From: Thauera sedimentorum
GTDB lineage: Bacteria > Pseudomonadota > Gammaproteobacteria > Burkholderiales > Rhodocyclaceae
Direction: 5' to 3'
DNA: 64,000 nucleotides
Assembly (NCBI RefSeq): GCF_014489115.1
Contig: NZ_JACTAH010000002.1
Span: forward strand, 1 to 64,000
Of the stretch, positions 8,424 to 20,191 are shown in pieces (position 1 is the first letter of the stretch; every line of letters begins with the position of its first letter). The notes beneath the pieces are model-generated. The model did no database searches. It was not told the DNA's origin and saw only the letters and a program-made list of their open reading frames with translations. The position numbers were made by a program, and so were the translations under genes.

Positions 8424-9566
8424 TCAGTTCCCTGCGGCTTGCGCGGCGAGCCCGGCATCCGCGGCCGTCTCCAGCCGCACGCCTTCCGGCAGGTGCAGGG
8501 TGCGGGTCGGGAAGGCGATCTCCGCGCCGTGGCGGGCGACGATCTCGGCGATCTTCAGCATCACGTCCTGCTTGATCTCGTGGAAGGCCACCCAGGCGGT
8601 GGTGCGGGTGAAGGTATAGACCATGATGTCGAGCGAGGAGGCGCTGAACTGGTTGAAGTTCACGATCAGGGTCTGCCCCTGGTCGATCTCCGGATGCGCG
8701 CGCAGCATGGCCTTGATGTCGGCAACGATGCCGGCCACCCGGTCGATGTCGTCGTAGCGCACGCCCACGGTCTCGTAGATGCGCCGGTTGGTCATGCGCG
8801 AGGGGTTCTCCACGGTGATCTGGGTGAACACCGAATTGGGCACGTAGAGCGGACGCTTGTCGAAGGTGCGGATGCGGGTCAGGCGCCAGCCGATCTCCTC
8901 CACCGTGCCTTCGATCTGCTTGTCCGGCGACCGTATCCAGTCACCCACCACGAAGGGGCGGTCCAGGTACACCATCAGGCCGCCGAAGAAGTTGGCCAGC
9001 AGGTCCTTGGCGGCAAAGCCCACCGCGATGCCGCCGATGCCGCCGAAGGCGAGCACGCCGGAGATCGAGAAGCCCAGGCTCTGCAGCCCGACCAGCACCG
9101 AGGTGATCAGCACCGAGACGCGCAGCAGCTTGCCGACCGCGTCGACCGTGGTGCGGTCTATTGACTCGCCGCGCGCCAGGCGCTGCCGCATCACCCCATC
9201 CTGCACGTTGCGGATGAACTGGATCAGGAACCAGGTGATGCAGGCGATGACCCCCACGGTGCGCGCCGGGCCCACCGCCTCGAAGATCGCGGTATCGGTC
9301 TCGGCCTGCACGATCTGCGCCGCGAAGGCGATGCCCACGATCCAGGCCAGCCAGGTCAGCGGACGTCGCGCAGCCAGAATGAGGGCGTCGTCCCACGGCG
9401 TGGCGGTCTGCAGGGAGCGCGCCTCCAGCCTGGCCAGCATGCGGCGCAGGAAGAAGTTGGCCACGACCACCGCCAGCACCACCAGGAAGACCTGGGTGAT
9501 CAACATCAGCGTGGCGTCGCCGCCGGTGATCTCGGCAAGCAGCTTGTCTACAGGTGTGTCGTCCAT
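8424..9566 (-). CDS. MscS-family small-conductance mechanosensitive channel
   Basis: I chose the ATG at 9566 (380 aa, MDDTPVDKLLAEITGG) because the upstream extension is Arg-rich and spills into the glnS promoter region. Several N-terminal transmembrane helices precede an MscS core. The pore-lining/beta-domain region reads VLAFGGIGGIAVGFAAKDLL, then PFVVGDWI, the usual MscS sequence before the cytoplasmic vestibule. The protein should open under hypo-osmotic membrane tension. It is divergent from glnS and heads the mscS-crcB-hrpA run. Confidence 0.9.
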   Translation of the reverse strand: MDDTPVDKLLAEITGGDATLMLITQVFLVVLAVVVANFFLRRMLARLEARSLQTATPWDDALILAARRPLTWLAWIVGIAFAAQIVQAETDTAIFEAVGPARTVGVIACITWFLIQFIRNVQDGVMRQRLARGESIDRTTVDAVGKLLRVSVLITSVLVGLQSLGFSISGVLAFGGIGGIAVGFAAKDLLANFFGGLMVYLDRPFVVGDWIRSPDKQIEGTVEEIGWRLTRIRTFDKRPLYVPNSVFTQITVENPSRMTNRRIYETVGVRYDDIDRVAGIVADIKAMLRAHPEIDQGQTLIVNFNQFSASSLDIMVYTFTRTTAWVAFHEIKQDVMLKIAEIVARHGAEIAFPTRTLHLPEGVRLETAADAGLAAQAAGN

Positions 9567-9725
9567 CGGATGTCGCTGTCGTCGCGCGGGGCGCGAATTG
9601 CGCGATTCTACCGGAGCACCGCCGACCCTGCCCGCACGCCGCCGGTCGCGGACGCGCATCGGCTACAATTGCGCCCATTTCTACGCCGGCATGCGGCCGG
9701 CGCATCCCAGCCCGACCTGACACCC

Positions 9726-11447
<1,722 letters not shown>

Positions 11448-11510
11448 GCCCGCACTTGCCTGCCGCCATGATCCGCGTAGCATGAAGGCGACACGGAAGG
11501 GACACGGATC

Positions 11511-12665
11511 ATGACACGCAGGTGGCGCGGCATCCTCATCGCAATCCTGATCGTGGCGGCGCTCGCCGCCCTCGGCGCCTGGCTCGCCCGGCCCGACCCG
11601 CTGACCGTCACCGTGAGGGCGGTCGACCGCGGGCGGGTCGAGGCCAGCGTCTCAAACACCCGCGCCGGCGAAGTCGAAGCCTGCCAGCGCACCAAGCTGT
11701 CCACCATCCTCGGCGGACGCATCGAATACCTGGGCGTCAAGGAAGGCGACCATGTTGAAGCCGGCCAGGTACTGATGCGCCTGTGGCACGAGGACATCCG
11801 CGCCCGCGCCGAGGTGGCCGAGGCCCAGGTGGCCACCGCCAGGAGCCGCGTGCGCGAAGCCTGCACCGTGGCCGGCAACGCCGAACGCGAGGCCGAACGC
11901 CAGGAGGCGCTGGCGACCCGCGGCTTCGTGTCCGCCTCGCGCGCCGAGACCGCGCGCAGCGAGGCCGACGCCCGGCGCGCCACCTGCCTCAGCGCGCGTG
12001 CCGACCTGACCACCGCCGAACGCCAGCTCGCCGCCGCCGGCGTAGACCTGGGGCGCATCGTCATCGCCGCGCCCTTCGCCGGCACGGTGGCGAAGATCAC
12101 CGGCGAACTGGGCGAATACTCCACCCCCTCGCCGCCCGGCGTGCCCACCCCGCCGGCCATCGAGCTTTTCGACGACAGCTGCCTGTACGTGAAGGCGCCG
12201 ATGGACGAGGTCGACGCCCCGCGCATCCAGCCCGGCATGACCGCGCGGGTCAGCGTAGACGCCCTGCCCGGCAAGCACTTCGCCGCCCGCGTGCGCCGCG
12301 TCGCACCCTATGTGTCGGCACAGGAGCGCCAGGCGCGCACGGTGGACATCGACGTGGATTTCGCCTCGCAGGACGAGGCGCGCGGCCTGCTGGTGGGCTA
12401 TAGCGCGGACGTCGAGATCATCCTCGCCACGCGCGAGAACGTGCTGCGCGTACCCACCGCGGCGCTGCGCAGCGGCAACACCGTGCTGGTGGTCGACACC
12501 GACGGCGTGCTGGCCGAACGCACGCTGCAGACCGGCGTGGCCAACTGGGAGTACACCGAGGTCACCGACGGGTTGAGCGAGGGCGAGCGCATCGTCACCT
12601 CGCTGGAGCGCGAGGGCATCGCGCCCGGCGTGCGGGTGACGACCGAGCCGTCCGCCGGGCGCTGA
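11511..12665 (+). CDS. Periplasmic adaptor (HlyD/MacA-like) of an ABC exporter
   Basis: The 384-aa protein has an N-terminal membrane anchor (residues about 8-25) with no lipobox. It then shows a biotinyl-lipoyl-like half motif (GGRIEYLGVKEGDHVEAGQVL), an alpha-helical hairpin (residues about 100-170) rich in Ala/Arg/Glu, the second lipoyl half (APFAGTVAKI), and beta-barrel and membrane-proximal domains. Such proteins bridge an inner-membrane MacB-type transporter to a TolC channel. Four cysteines lie in the periplasmic part. It is followed after 8 nt by the ATPase gene and two permeases. The substrate is unknown. Confidence 0.9.
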   Translation: MTRRWRGILIAILIVAALAALGAWLARPDPLTVTVRAVDRGRVEASVSNTRAGEVEACQRTKLSTILGGRIEYLGVKEGDHVEAGQVLMRLWHEDIRARAEVAEAQVATARSRVREACTVAGNAEREAERQEALATRGFVSASRAETARSEADARRATCLSARADLTTAERQLAAAGVDLGRIVIAAPFAGTVAKITGELGEYSTPSPPGVPTPPAIELFDDSCLYVKAPMDEVDAPRIQPGMTARVSVDALPGKHFAARVRRVAPYVSAQERQARTVDIDVDFASQDEARGLLVGYSADVEIILATRENVLRVPTAALRSGNTVLVVDTDGVLAERTLQTGVANWEYTEVTDGLSEGERIVTSLEREGIAPGVRVTTEPSAGR

Positions 12666-12673
12666 GCGCGGCC

Positions 12674-13392
<719 letters not shown>

Positions 13393-13393
<1 letters not shown>

Positions 13394-14601
13394 TGCGCGC
13401 CGCCGACACCCTGCGCTTCGCCACCCGCGCGGCCACCGGCAACCCTCTGCGCACCGCCCTGATGGTGCTGGCGATGGCAATCGGCGTGGCCGCGGTGGTC
13501 GTGCTCACGGCCCTGGGCGACGGCGCGCGGCGCTACGTGGTCGGCGAGTTCGGCTCGCTGGGCAGCAACCTGGTGATCGTGCTGCCCGGGCGTTCCGAGA
13601 CCGGCGGCATCAATCCGGGCAGCTTCGTCACCTCCACCCCGCGCGACCTCACCGTGGAAGACGCCCAGGCGCTGCTGCGCTCGCCGCTGGTCACCCGTAT
13701 CGCCCCGCTGGCGGTGGGCAACAGCGAGATCTCGGCCGGCGGCCGGCTGCGCGAGGTGATGGTGCTGGGCACCAGCGCGGACTTCACCGCGGTGCGCGAA
13801 CTCGAGCTCGCCGCCGGGCGCTTCCTGCCGCGCGAAGACCTGCGCCGCGCCACCAACATCGCGGTCATCGGCGCCACCATCCAGCGTGAGCTGTTCGGCA
13901 ACGAGCGCGCGGTCGGTCGCCTGGTGCGCATCGGCGACCGGCGCTTCCGGGTGATCGGCGTGATGGCCGCCGCCGGCCAGGGCCTGGGCATGAACACCGA
14001 CGAACAGGTGATCATCCCGGTCGGTGCAGCGCTGGCGATGTTCGACACCAACAGCCTGTTCCGCATCCTGGTCGAAGCCCGCAGCCGGGGCGCGCTGGAA
14101 GCCGCCAAAACCGACATCGCCGAGATCATCCGCAGCCGCCACGCGGGCGAGGAAGACGTCACCCTGCTGACCCAGGACGCGGTGCTCAATACCTTCGACC
14201 GCATCCTCGGCACGCTGACCCTGGCGGTGGCCGGCATTGCCGCGATCAGCCTGGCGGTGGCGGGCATCCTGGTGATGAACGTGATGCTGGTCTCGGTCAC
14301 CCAGCGCACCGCCGAGATCGGCCTGCTCAAGGCCCTGGGCGCCGAGGCGCGGGCGATCCGCAACGCCTTCCTGATGGAGGCCAGCCTGCTGTCGCTGGGC
14401 GGCGGACTGGCCGGACTGGCCGTCGGCCACGGCGGCGCCGCGCTGCTGCGCCTGCTCTACCCGGCCCTGCCGGCCTGGCCGCCGGACTGGGCGGTGGCCG
14501 CCGGGCTGGGCACGGCCCTGGTCACCGGCATCGTCTTCGGCGTGCAGCCGGCGCGCCGGGCCGCCCGCCTGGACCCGGTCCAGGCCCTGGCCAAGAGGTG
14601 A
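13393..14601 (+). CDS. ABC transporter permease with MacB-like periplasmic domain (1)
   Basis: The 402-aa protein shows the MacB layout: one N-terminal transmembrane helix (about residues 20-40), a large periplasmic core domain (GDGARRYVVGEFGSLGSNLV to about residue 260), and three C-terminal helices of the FtsX domain. The loop TAEIGLLKALGAEARAI lies between helices 2 and 3, and the tail PARRAARLDPVQAL is typical. It overlaps the following permease gene by 4 nt (14598-14601). The two permeases probably form a heterodimer with the single ATPase. Confidence 0.92.
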
Positions 14602-15806
14602 GCAACATGGCCTGGCGCGACTTCCTGCTGCTGGCACTGCGTGCGCTCACCGCCCACCGCCTGCGCAGCTTTCTCACCCTGCTGGGCATCGCGGTCGGCA
14701 TCGCCGCGGTCATCCTACTCACCTCCATCGGCGAGGGCGTGCACCGCTTCGTGCTCGCGGAGTTCACCCAGTTCGGCACCAACGTGATCGAGATCACCCC
14801 GGGCCGCCAGGGCGCGCGCGGCGGCCCGCCCGGCCTGCCCAACACCTCGCGCGAGCTGACCCTGGACGATGCCGCCGCCCTGGAGCGCCTGCCGCAGGTG
14901 ACCGGGGTGACCCCGGTGGTGTTCGGCAACGCCGAGGTGCATGGCAACGGCCGGGTGCGGCGCACCGCGATCTATGGCGTGGGCGCGGGCTTCTCACAGG
15001 TGTTCACCCTGCAGGTGCGCAGCGGCCGCTTCCTGCCGCCGGACGATCCGGCCCACGCACGCGCCTTCGTGGTGCTGGGCGCCAAGCTCAAGCGCGAGCT
15101 GTTCGGCGAGGCGAGCGCCCTCGGCGAACGGGTGCGCATCGGCGGCGAACGCTACCGGGTGATCGGCGTAATGGAGGAAAAGGGCCAGATCCTCGGCTTC
15201 GACCTCGACGACACCGCCTACATCCCCGCCGGGCGCGGGCTGGCGCTGTTCCAGCGCGACGGCCTGATGGAGATCAACGTGTCCTACGCCGAGGGTGTGC
15301 CCGCGGCCAGCGTCGCAGCCGAGGTGCGCCGCGTGCTCGAAGCGCGCCACGGCCGCGTGGACTTCACCCTGACCACCCAGGAAGACATGCTGCGCACGCT
15401 GTCGAACATCCTCGACATCCTCACCGCCGCGGTGGGCGCGCTGGGCGGCATCTCGCTGGCGGTGGGCGGGGTGGGCATCGTCACCATCATGACCATCGCG
15501 GTGGCCGAACGCACCAACGAGATCGGCCTGCTGGTGGCCCTGGGCGCACGGCGCAGCACGGTGCTACTGCTCTTCCTCGCCGAAGCGGTGCTGCTCTCCG
15601 CACTGGGCGGCGTGCTCGGCCTGCTGGCCGGCGCGGGCATCGCCCAGCTCGTCGGCGTCCTCCTGCCGGCCCTGCCGGTCGCCACACCCTGGCACTTCGT
15701 GGTGCTGGCCGAGGTGGTGGCGGTGGTCATCGGCCTGGTCGCCGGCGTACTGCCGGCACGCCGCGCCGCCGGTCTGGACCCGGTCGAGGCGCTGCGCGCC
15801 GAGTAG
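14598..15806 (+). CDS. ABC transporter permease with MacB-like periplasmic domain (2)
   Basis: This second 402-aa permease is a clear paralogue of the preceding one. It has an N-terminal helix, a MacB periplasmic core beginning GEGVHRFVLAEFTQFGTNVI, three C-terminal helices, the loop TNEIGLLVALGARRSTV and the tail PARRAAGLDPVEALRAE. Together with the adaptor and ATPase it completes a tripartite efflux-type system acting mechanically on periplasmic substrates. Macrolide, lipoprotein and peptide cargo are all possible, and nothing in the sequence decides between them. Confidence 0.92.
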   Translation: MSNMAWRDFLLLALRALTAHRLRSFLTLLGIAVGIAAVILLTSIGEGVHRFVLAEFTQFGTNVIEITPGRQGARGGPPGLPNTSRELTLDDAAALERLPQVTGVTPVVFGNAEVHGNGRVRRTAIYGVGAGFSQVFTLQVRSGRFLPPDDPAHARAFVVLGAKLKRELFGEASALGERVRIGGERYRVIGVMEEKGQILGFDLDDTAYIPAGRGLALFQRDGLMEINVSYAEGVPAASVAAEVRRVLEARHGRVDFTLTTQEDMLRTLSNILDILTAAVGALGGISLAVGGVGIVTIMTIAVAERTNEIGLLVALGARRSTVLLLFLAEAVLLSALGGVLGLLAGAGIAQLVGVLLPALPVATPWHFVVLAEVVAVVIGLVAGVLPARRAAGLDPVEALRAE

Positions 15807-15837
15807 CCCGGAAACGGGTCGGCCGCGGTCGCTCCGT

Positions 15838-15851
15838 TTGCGCAGGATCAA
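15838..15851. promoter_or_regulatory. FNR/Dnr-like half-conserved box
   Basis: The sequence TTGCGCAGGATCAA matches the FNR/CRP-family consensus TTGAT-N4-ATCAA at eight of the ten defined positions, with a perfect right half. It lies about 110 bp upstream of the small cysteine-rich gene. A TAGATT -10-like box at 15892-15897 would place the box centre near -60. This is a pattern match only. Confidence 0.35.
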
Positions 15852-15910
15852 GAACTTCCGTAATAGTCCCTCACATCCGCCCCTCCCTGCCTAGATTGAA
15901 AACAGAGAAA

Positions 15911-15928
15911 GGTCCGCTGACGCGGACC
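15911..15928 (+). promoter_or_regulatory. 5'UTR hairpin before the cysteine-rich gene
   Basis: A perfect 7-bp inverted repeat GGTCCGC/GCGGACC with a TGAC tetraloop lies 10 bp upstream of the AGGAGG ribosome-binding site (15939-15944). Its position suggests a role in mRNA stability or translation initiation. Confidence 0.5.
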
Positions 15929-15949
15929 GCACAATGGCAGGAGGAGATC

Positions 15950-16150
15950 ATGTGTTTCTTCGATTCCCCGGTTGCGCCTTGTGAGAAGGTGCACGAGATG
16001 GTGTTGCTGGACGAAACCCAGCAGGAGTGCGCGTACGAGCATGACTGCCCGCCCGGCCGCGAGTGCCCGCTGGCCGGCCGTTTCACCGAGGTGAGCGGCA
16101 TCGACCCAGAACACGCCGAGCAGTTCGCGACGACGCACCACGCGCCCTAG
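15950..16150 (+). CDS. Small cysteine-rich protein of unknown function (66 aa)
   Basis: I chose the ATG at 15950 because a strong AGGAGGAG ribosome-binding site precedes it; a longer frame from a TTG at 15896 would run through the 5'UTR hairpin. The 66-aa product has no signal peptide. It contains five cysteines at residues 2, 11, 27, 33 and 39, the last three in a C-x5-C-x5-C arrangement (ECAYEHDCPPGRECPL). The rest is acidic with a His pair near the end. The pattern suggests metal or Fe-S binding or redox sensing, but I recognise no family. It stands alone between the ABC operon and uppP. Confidence 0.7.
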   Translation: MCFFDSPVAPCEKVHEMVLLDETQQECAYEHDCPPGRECPLAGRFTEVSGIDPEHAEQFATTHHAP

Positions 16151-16188
16151 TCCAGCGCTGCGCGGAACGATGCGCGGCAAGGCCCCTC

Positions 16189-16209
16189 GCAGGAGTGGCC
16201 TTGGCCGCG
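16189..16209. repeat. Single REP-like half element
   Basis: GCAGGAGTGGCCTTGGCCGCG resembles one arm (GGCCTTGGCC variant) of the paired palindromic elements at 48.2, 49.1, 57.0 and 59.6 kb. It lacks an inverted partner and is probably a degenerate copy. Confidence 0.5.
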
Positions 16210-16360
16210 TTGCAGCCCAGCCAACGGATGCCGGGCATCCCCGCTTTTGCCTTGGCTCCGTTTACCGGTCGGTACACCTTGTTTGTGCGAGAATGCCGGG
16301 CGCTTTTCGCGCCGCGCCCGCACGTCGCGGGCACCTACCGCAACGGACTGACCGGAATCC

Positions 16361-17158
16361 ATGGACTGGCTGCAAGTCGTCATTCTCTCGGTGCTGCAGG
16401 GGCTCACCGAGTTCCTGCCCATTTCCAGCTCGGCACACCTCATCCTCGTTCCCACGCTGACCGGCTGGCCGGACCAGGGTCTGGCCTTCGACGTGGCGCT
16501 GCACATCGGCAGCCTCACCGCCGTGGTGATCTACTTCCGCCGCGACCTCGCCGGCATGGCAAGGAGCTGGACACGCTCGCTCACCACCCGCCAGCTCGAT
16601 GCCGACGCCCGCCTGGCGTGGGCGGTGCTGCTCGGCACCATCCCGGTGGGCCTCGCCGGCCTGGCCACCAAGGACATCGTCGAAACCCACCTGCGCTCGC
16701 CGGTCATGCTGGCCATCGGGCTGATCGCCTTCGGCCTGCTGCTTAGCTGGGCGGACTGGCGCCATCGCGGCACCCGCAGCGAGCACCAGATCACCTGGCG
16801 GGACGTGCTCATCGTCGGCTGCGCCCAGGCCCTGGCCCTGTTTCCCGGCACCTCGCGCTCGGGCATCACCATGACCGCGGCGCTGATGGCCGGCCTCAGC
16901 CGCGAAGGCGCCTCGCGCTTCTCCTTCCTGCTGTCCATCCCGGTGATCGTGCTCGCCGGCGGACTGGAAACCCGCGAACTGCTGAGCAACGGCCACCCGG
17001 TGGACTGGAACGCGCTGTGGCTGGGCGCGGTGCTGTCGGGCATCAGCGCCTACCTGTGCATCCATTACTTCCTGGTCTTCATCAACCGCATCGGCATGCA
17101 GCCCTTCGTCGCCTACCGCCTGCTGCTCGGCGCGATCCTGCTGTGGCTCTACCTGTAG
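16361..17158 (+). CDS. uppP: Undecaprenyl-diphosphatase UppP (BacA)
   Basis: The 265-aa multi-span membrane protein starts with the family motif VLQGLTEFLPISSSAHL (residues about 9-25), whose glutamates and Ser/His are catalytic. It has the second conserved motif FPGTSRSGITM near residue 165. It recycles undecaprenyl diphosphate to the monophosphate carrier for peptidoglycan and LPS synthesis; overproduction in other bacteria confers bacitracin tolerance. It appears monocistronic. Confidence 0.96.
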   Translation: MDWLQVVILSVLQGLTEFLPISSSAHLILVPTLTGWPDQGLAFDVALHIGSLTAVVIYFRRDLAGMARSWTRSLTTRQLDADARLAWAVLLGTIPVGLAGLATKDIVETHLRSPVMLAIGLIAFGLLLSWADWRHRGTRSEHQITWRDVLIVGCAQALALFPGTSRSGITMTAALMAGLSREGASRFSFLLSIPVIVLAGGLETRELLSNGHPVDWNALWLGAVLSGISAYLCIHYFLVFINRIGMQPFVAYRLLLGAILLWLYL

Positions 17159-17262
17159 CGAACGACGGAACCCACTGCGCCTGGCGCAGCAGCACATGTT
17201 CGCCCATGATGAAACAGCGCCGGCGCGCACCGGCCGCTCTTCATGACCCACGGAGGTGAACG

Positions 17263-17508
17263 ATGAATTTCCTGATGTTCCTGCTGATCGGTCTCGTGGC
17301 CGGCTGGCTGGCCGGCATCGTGGTGCGCGGCGGCGGCATGGGCCTGCTCGGCAACCTGGTGGTCGGCGTGGTCGGCGCCTTCATCGGCGGCACGCTGTTC
17401 AGCTTCTTCGGCTTTGCGTCCGGCAGCGGCATGCTGGGCAGCCTGCTGGTGGCCACCGTCGGCGCCGTGGTGCTGCTGGTGCTGGTGCGCGCGATCAAGC
17501 GCGCCTGA
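17263..17508 (+). CDS. GlsB/YeaQ/YmgE-family small membrane protein
   Basis: The 81-aa protein has three hydrophobic segments separated by glycine-rich turns, with GLVAGWLAGIVVRGGGMGLLGNLVVGVVGAFIGG in its first half. That is the signature of the transglycosylase-associated (GlsB/YeaQ) family, often stress-induced and of undefined biochemical role. An ACGGAGGTGAAC ribosome-binding site precedes the ATG. It is convergent with the AmpG-like gene, with only 9 bp between the stops. Confidence 0.88.
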   Translation: MNFLMFLLIGLVAGWLAGIVVRGGGMGLLGNLVVGVVGAFIGGTLFSFFGFASGSGMLGSLLVATVGAVVLLVLVRAIKRA

Positions 17509-17517
17509 ACACGGCAA

Positions 17518-18891
17518 TCAAGCGGCCGGCGCGCCCTCGCCCGCCCCGCTGGCACCACGGGCGGCGACATGTGACGGAAAGCGCCGCATCAGCCACAGCA
17601 GCAGCGGCAGGCCGAGCAGGGCCAGCCCCGCGGTGAAGGTGAAGAAGGTGGCCCAGTCGCCGTCCAGGCGGTCCACCATGTAGCCGGCCGAGGCCGACAG
17701 CCAGATGCGCGACAGATTGCCCAGCGAGGCGAGCAGCGCGTACTGGGTGGCGGTGTACGCGACATTGCACAGCCCCGAGAGATAGGCGACGAAGGCCACG
17801 GTGACCAAGCCGGTGGTGAAGCTGTCGGACACCACCGCCACCGCCAGCATCCACTTCTGCTGACCAACCACGGCGAGCGCGGAATAGGTGAGATTGGTCG
17901 CCGCGGTCAGGAAGCCGGCGACGAACAGCGCGCGCAGCACGCCGATGCGCGCTGCCAGCACGCCGCCGAGGAAGACCCCGACCATGTTCGCCGCAAAGCC
18001 ATACACCTTGGAAACCTCGGCAATGGTCTCCAGCGAGAAGCCCAGTTCGCGGTAGAACACCCCGGACATGCGCCCCAGCATGGCGTCGCCGAACTTGAAC
18101 ACGAAGACGAAGACCAGCACCAGCAGCCAGCCGTCACGCCGCATGAATTCGGCAAAGGGCGCCACCACCGCGTTGTACAGCCAGGCCGCCACCGCCGCGG
18201 CCCCAGCCGGCAGACGGCCGGCGAGGCGTGCGCGCACGGCGGCCTCCTCCTCGGCCACGCGGCGCGGAATGGCGCGCACCGGCTCGGGGCTGGCGAGGAT
18301 GGCCAGCACGCCGACCAGCACCGCCAGCGCGAGGATCTGGTAGGACGCCTGCCAGCCGAACTGCCCGGCCAGCAGCAGCCCGCCTGCGCCGCCCACCAGC
18401 GTGCCGCCCAGGTGCCAGCCCCAGATCGCCACCGCCGAGCCGGCGCCATACTGCTCGGGCGTGAGCGAGTCGATGCGGTAGGCGTCGATCACGATGTCCT
18501 GGGTGGCGCTGGCGGTGGTCACCAGCAGCGTGGCCACCGCCATCATCCACAGGTGCTGGGCGGGCGCCGAATAGGACATCCACAGGATGGCGCCGATCAG
18601 CGCGATCTGCGTGGCCAGCGCCCAGCCGCGCCGCCGCCCGAAGCGGTCGGTGAGCCAGGGCAGGCGCAGGTGGTCGATCAGCGGCGCCCACAGGAAATTG
18701 ATCGCGTAGGGGGTGGCGGCGAGCGCAAACAGCCCGATGTCGGTGCGGCTCACGCCTTCGTCGCGCAGCCAGATCGACAGGTTGGAAAACACCAGCGGCG
18801 CCGGCAGGCCGCTGGAGAAGCCCAGCGCCAGCAGGGTCAGCATGCGGCGGTTGAGGTAGGTGGCGAAGGCCGCCGCCAGCCGGTCACGCAT
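17518..18891 (-). CDS. ampG: AmpG-like MFS transporter (muropeptide permease family)
   Basis: The start at 18891 gives 457 aa beginning [20 protein letters not shown]. The open frame runs on upstream, but only as an out-of-frame overlap with rluB. Features typical of AmpG are GFSSGLPAPLVFSNLSIWL near residue 25, the TASATQDIVIDAYRID segment near residue 140, and 12 or more predicted helices. AmpG imports anhydro-muropeptides released by lytic transglycosylases. The ATG overlaps the rluB stop by one base (TGATG), so the two genes are coupled. ampD and lytic transglycosylase genes lie elsewhere in the window. Confidence 0.88.
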   Translation of the reverse strand: MRDRLAAAFATYLNRRMLTLLALGFSSGLPAPLVFSNLSIWLRDEGVSRTDIGLFALAATPYAINFLWAPLIDHLRLPWLTDRFGRRRGWALATQIALIGAILWMSYSAPAQHLWMMAVATLLVTTASATQDIVIDAYRIDSLTPEQYGAGSAVAIWGWHLGGTLVGGAGGLLLAGQFGWQASYQILALAVLVGVLAILASPEPVRAIPRRVAEEEAAVRARLAGRLPAGAAAVAAWLYNAVVAPFAEFMRRDGWLLVLVFVFVFKFGDAMLGRMSGVFYRELGFSLETIAEVSKVYGFAANMVGVFLGGVLAARIGVLRALFVAGFLTAATNLTYSALAVVGQQKWMLAVAVVSDSFTTGLVTVAFVAYLSGLCNVAYTATQYALLASLGNLSRIWLSASAGYMVDRLDGDWATFFTFTAGLALLGLPLLLWLMRRFPSHVAARGASGAGEGAPAA

Positions 18892-20102
18892 CAGAAGTGC
18901 TCGTCCTCGCGGAGGTAGCGCCACTGCCCGGCGGGCAGGTCGCCCAGGCGCACCTTGCCGATGCGCACGCGCTTCAGGCCCACCACCTTGAGGCCGACCA
19001 GCTCGCACATGCGGCGGATCTGGCGCTTGCGCCCTTCGCGCAGCACGAAGCGCAGCTGGTCCGGGTTGGCCCATTCGACCTGGGCCGGGCGCAGCCTGCG
19101 GCCGTCCAGCTCGAGGCCGTGGTTGAGCAGGGCCAGGCCCTCGGCCGAGAGCTCGCCTTCGACGCGCACCAGGTACTCCTTGTCGACCTTGGAGTCGTCG
19201 CCGATCAACTGGCGGGCGATGCGTCCGTCCTGGGTCAGTACCAGCAGGCCGGTGGAATCGATGTCCAGCCGCCCGGCGGGCGCCAGGCCCTTGAGATGGC
19301 TGTAGTGGAAGTTCTGCGCCTCGCCGACGTCGAACTGGTTCTCCGCCTTGATCAGCACCACCGCCGGCTCGTAGCCCGGCTCCGGCTGGCCGGAGACATA
19401 GCCCACCGGCTTGTGAAGCAGGATGGTCACGCGCTGCGCCTGCTGGCGGCGCGCCTCGGGTGCGACGGTGATGTTGGCGCCCGGATCGATGCGGGTGCCC
19501 AGTTCGGTGATCCGCCGGCCGTCCACGAACACCCAGCCGCGCTCGATCAGCCCGTCGGCCTCGCGCCGCGAGCACAGGCCGCGCTCGGCCATCACCTTGG
19601 ACAGGCGCACACCCTCGGGCGCGCCCTCTGCAGTGCCGGCAGGGCTGCGCGGGGTGGGCTGCGGACGTGGCGTGGCGGCGCGTGCGGGGCGGTCGGTGCT
19701 GCGGCGATCCATCGTGGTGCGGGCAGGGCGTTCGGCGGGCGCTCGGCCGGGCTTGCCGCCTGCTTCAGTCGCGGTGCGACGCGCCGGCTGGCGCTCGCGT
19801 CCCTCGGCCGCCTTGGGCGCAGCGCGGCTGGAAGCCCGTTCCGCCGCATCGCGCGGCGCACCGGTATTGGCCCGCGTCTCCTTGGCCCGGCGCTCGCCGC
19901 GCGCAGCGGGCGACGGCTTCCGGTCACTCTTGGACGCGGCCGGCTTGCGTGCCGGCGCAGCGTCCTGCTTGGCCGTGACCGCGTCCGGCGAGTCTGCGGC
20001 CGGTTCGGCCGGCTCGGTCTCGGGTGCGCGCGCGCGGACCTTGAGGGTGCCGGCGACGCGGGACGGCGCGGGCGCGGGGGGAGTTCTGCGTGTGGTGTTC
20101 AC
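18891..20102 (-). CDS. rluB: 23S rRNA pseudouridine synthase (RluB-type)
   Basis: The 403-aa protein carries a low-complexity Ala/Pro/Arg-rich N-terminal extension of about 150 residues. An S4 RNA-binding domain follows ([19 protein letters not shown]), then the RsuA/RluB catalytic domain with [17 protein letters not shown], containing the catalytic Asp, and the closing [17 protein letters not shown] motif. RluB modifies U2605 in 23S rRNA; RluE/F paralogues are less likely given the context and motifs. The basic extension is common in betaproteobacterial homologues and probably binds RNA non-specifically. Confidence 0.9.
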   Translation of the reverse strand: MNTTRRTPPAPAPSRVAGTLKVRARAPETEPAEPAADSPDAVTAKQDAAPARKPAASKSDRKPSPAARGERRAKETRANTGAPRDAAERASSRAAPKAAEGRERQPARRTATEAGGKPGRAPAERPARTTMDRRSTDRPARAATPRPQPTPRSPAGTAEGAPEGVRLSKVMAERGLCSRREADGLIERGWVFVDGRRITELGTRIDPGANITVAPEARRQQAQRVTILLHKPVGYVSGQPEPGYEPAVVLIKAENQFDVGEAQNFHYSHLKGLAPAGRLDIDSTGLLVLTQDGRIARQLIGDDSKVDKEYLVRVEGELSAEGLALLNHGLELDGRRLRPAQVEWANPDQLRFVLREGRKRQIRRMCELVGLKVVGLKRVRIGKVRLGDLPAGQWRYLREDEHF

Positions 20103-20191
20103 TGGAAACCTCGGGCCGTCCGGAGAAAGGCCGGATCAAAGCCCAGCATTATCCTTGAAACCGCCCCGAGCGCGGTCGCCTGTACGTGCGC

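Noticed and set aside
18892..19575. N-terminal extension of the AmpG-like frame
   Set aside because: It is in a different frame over rluB; transporter similarity begins only at the ATG at 18891.
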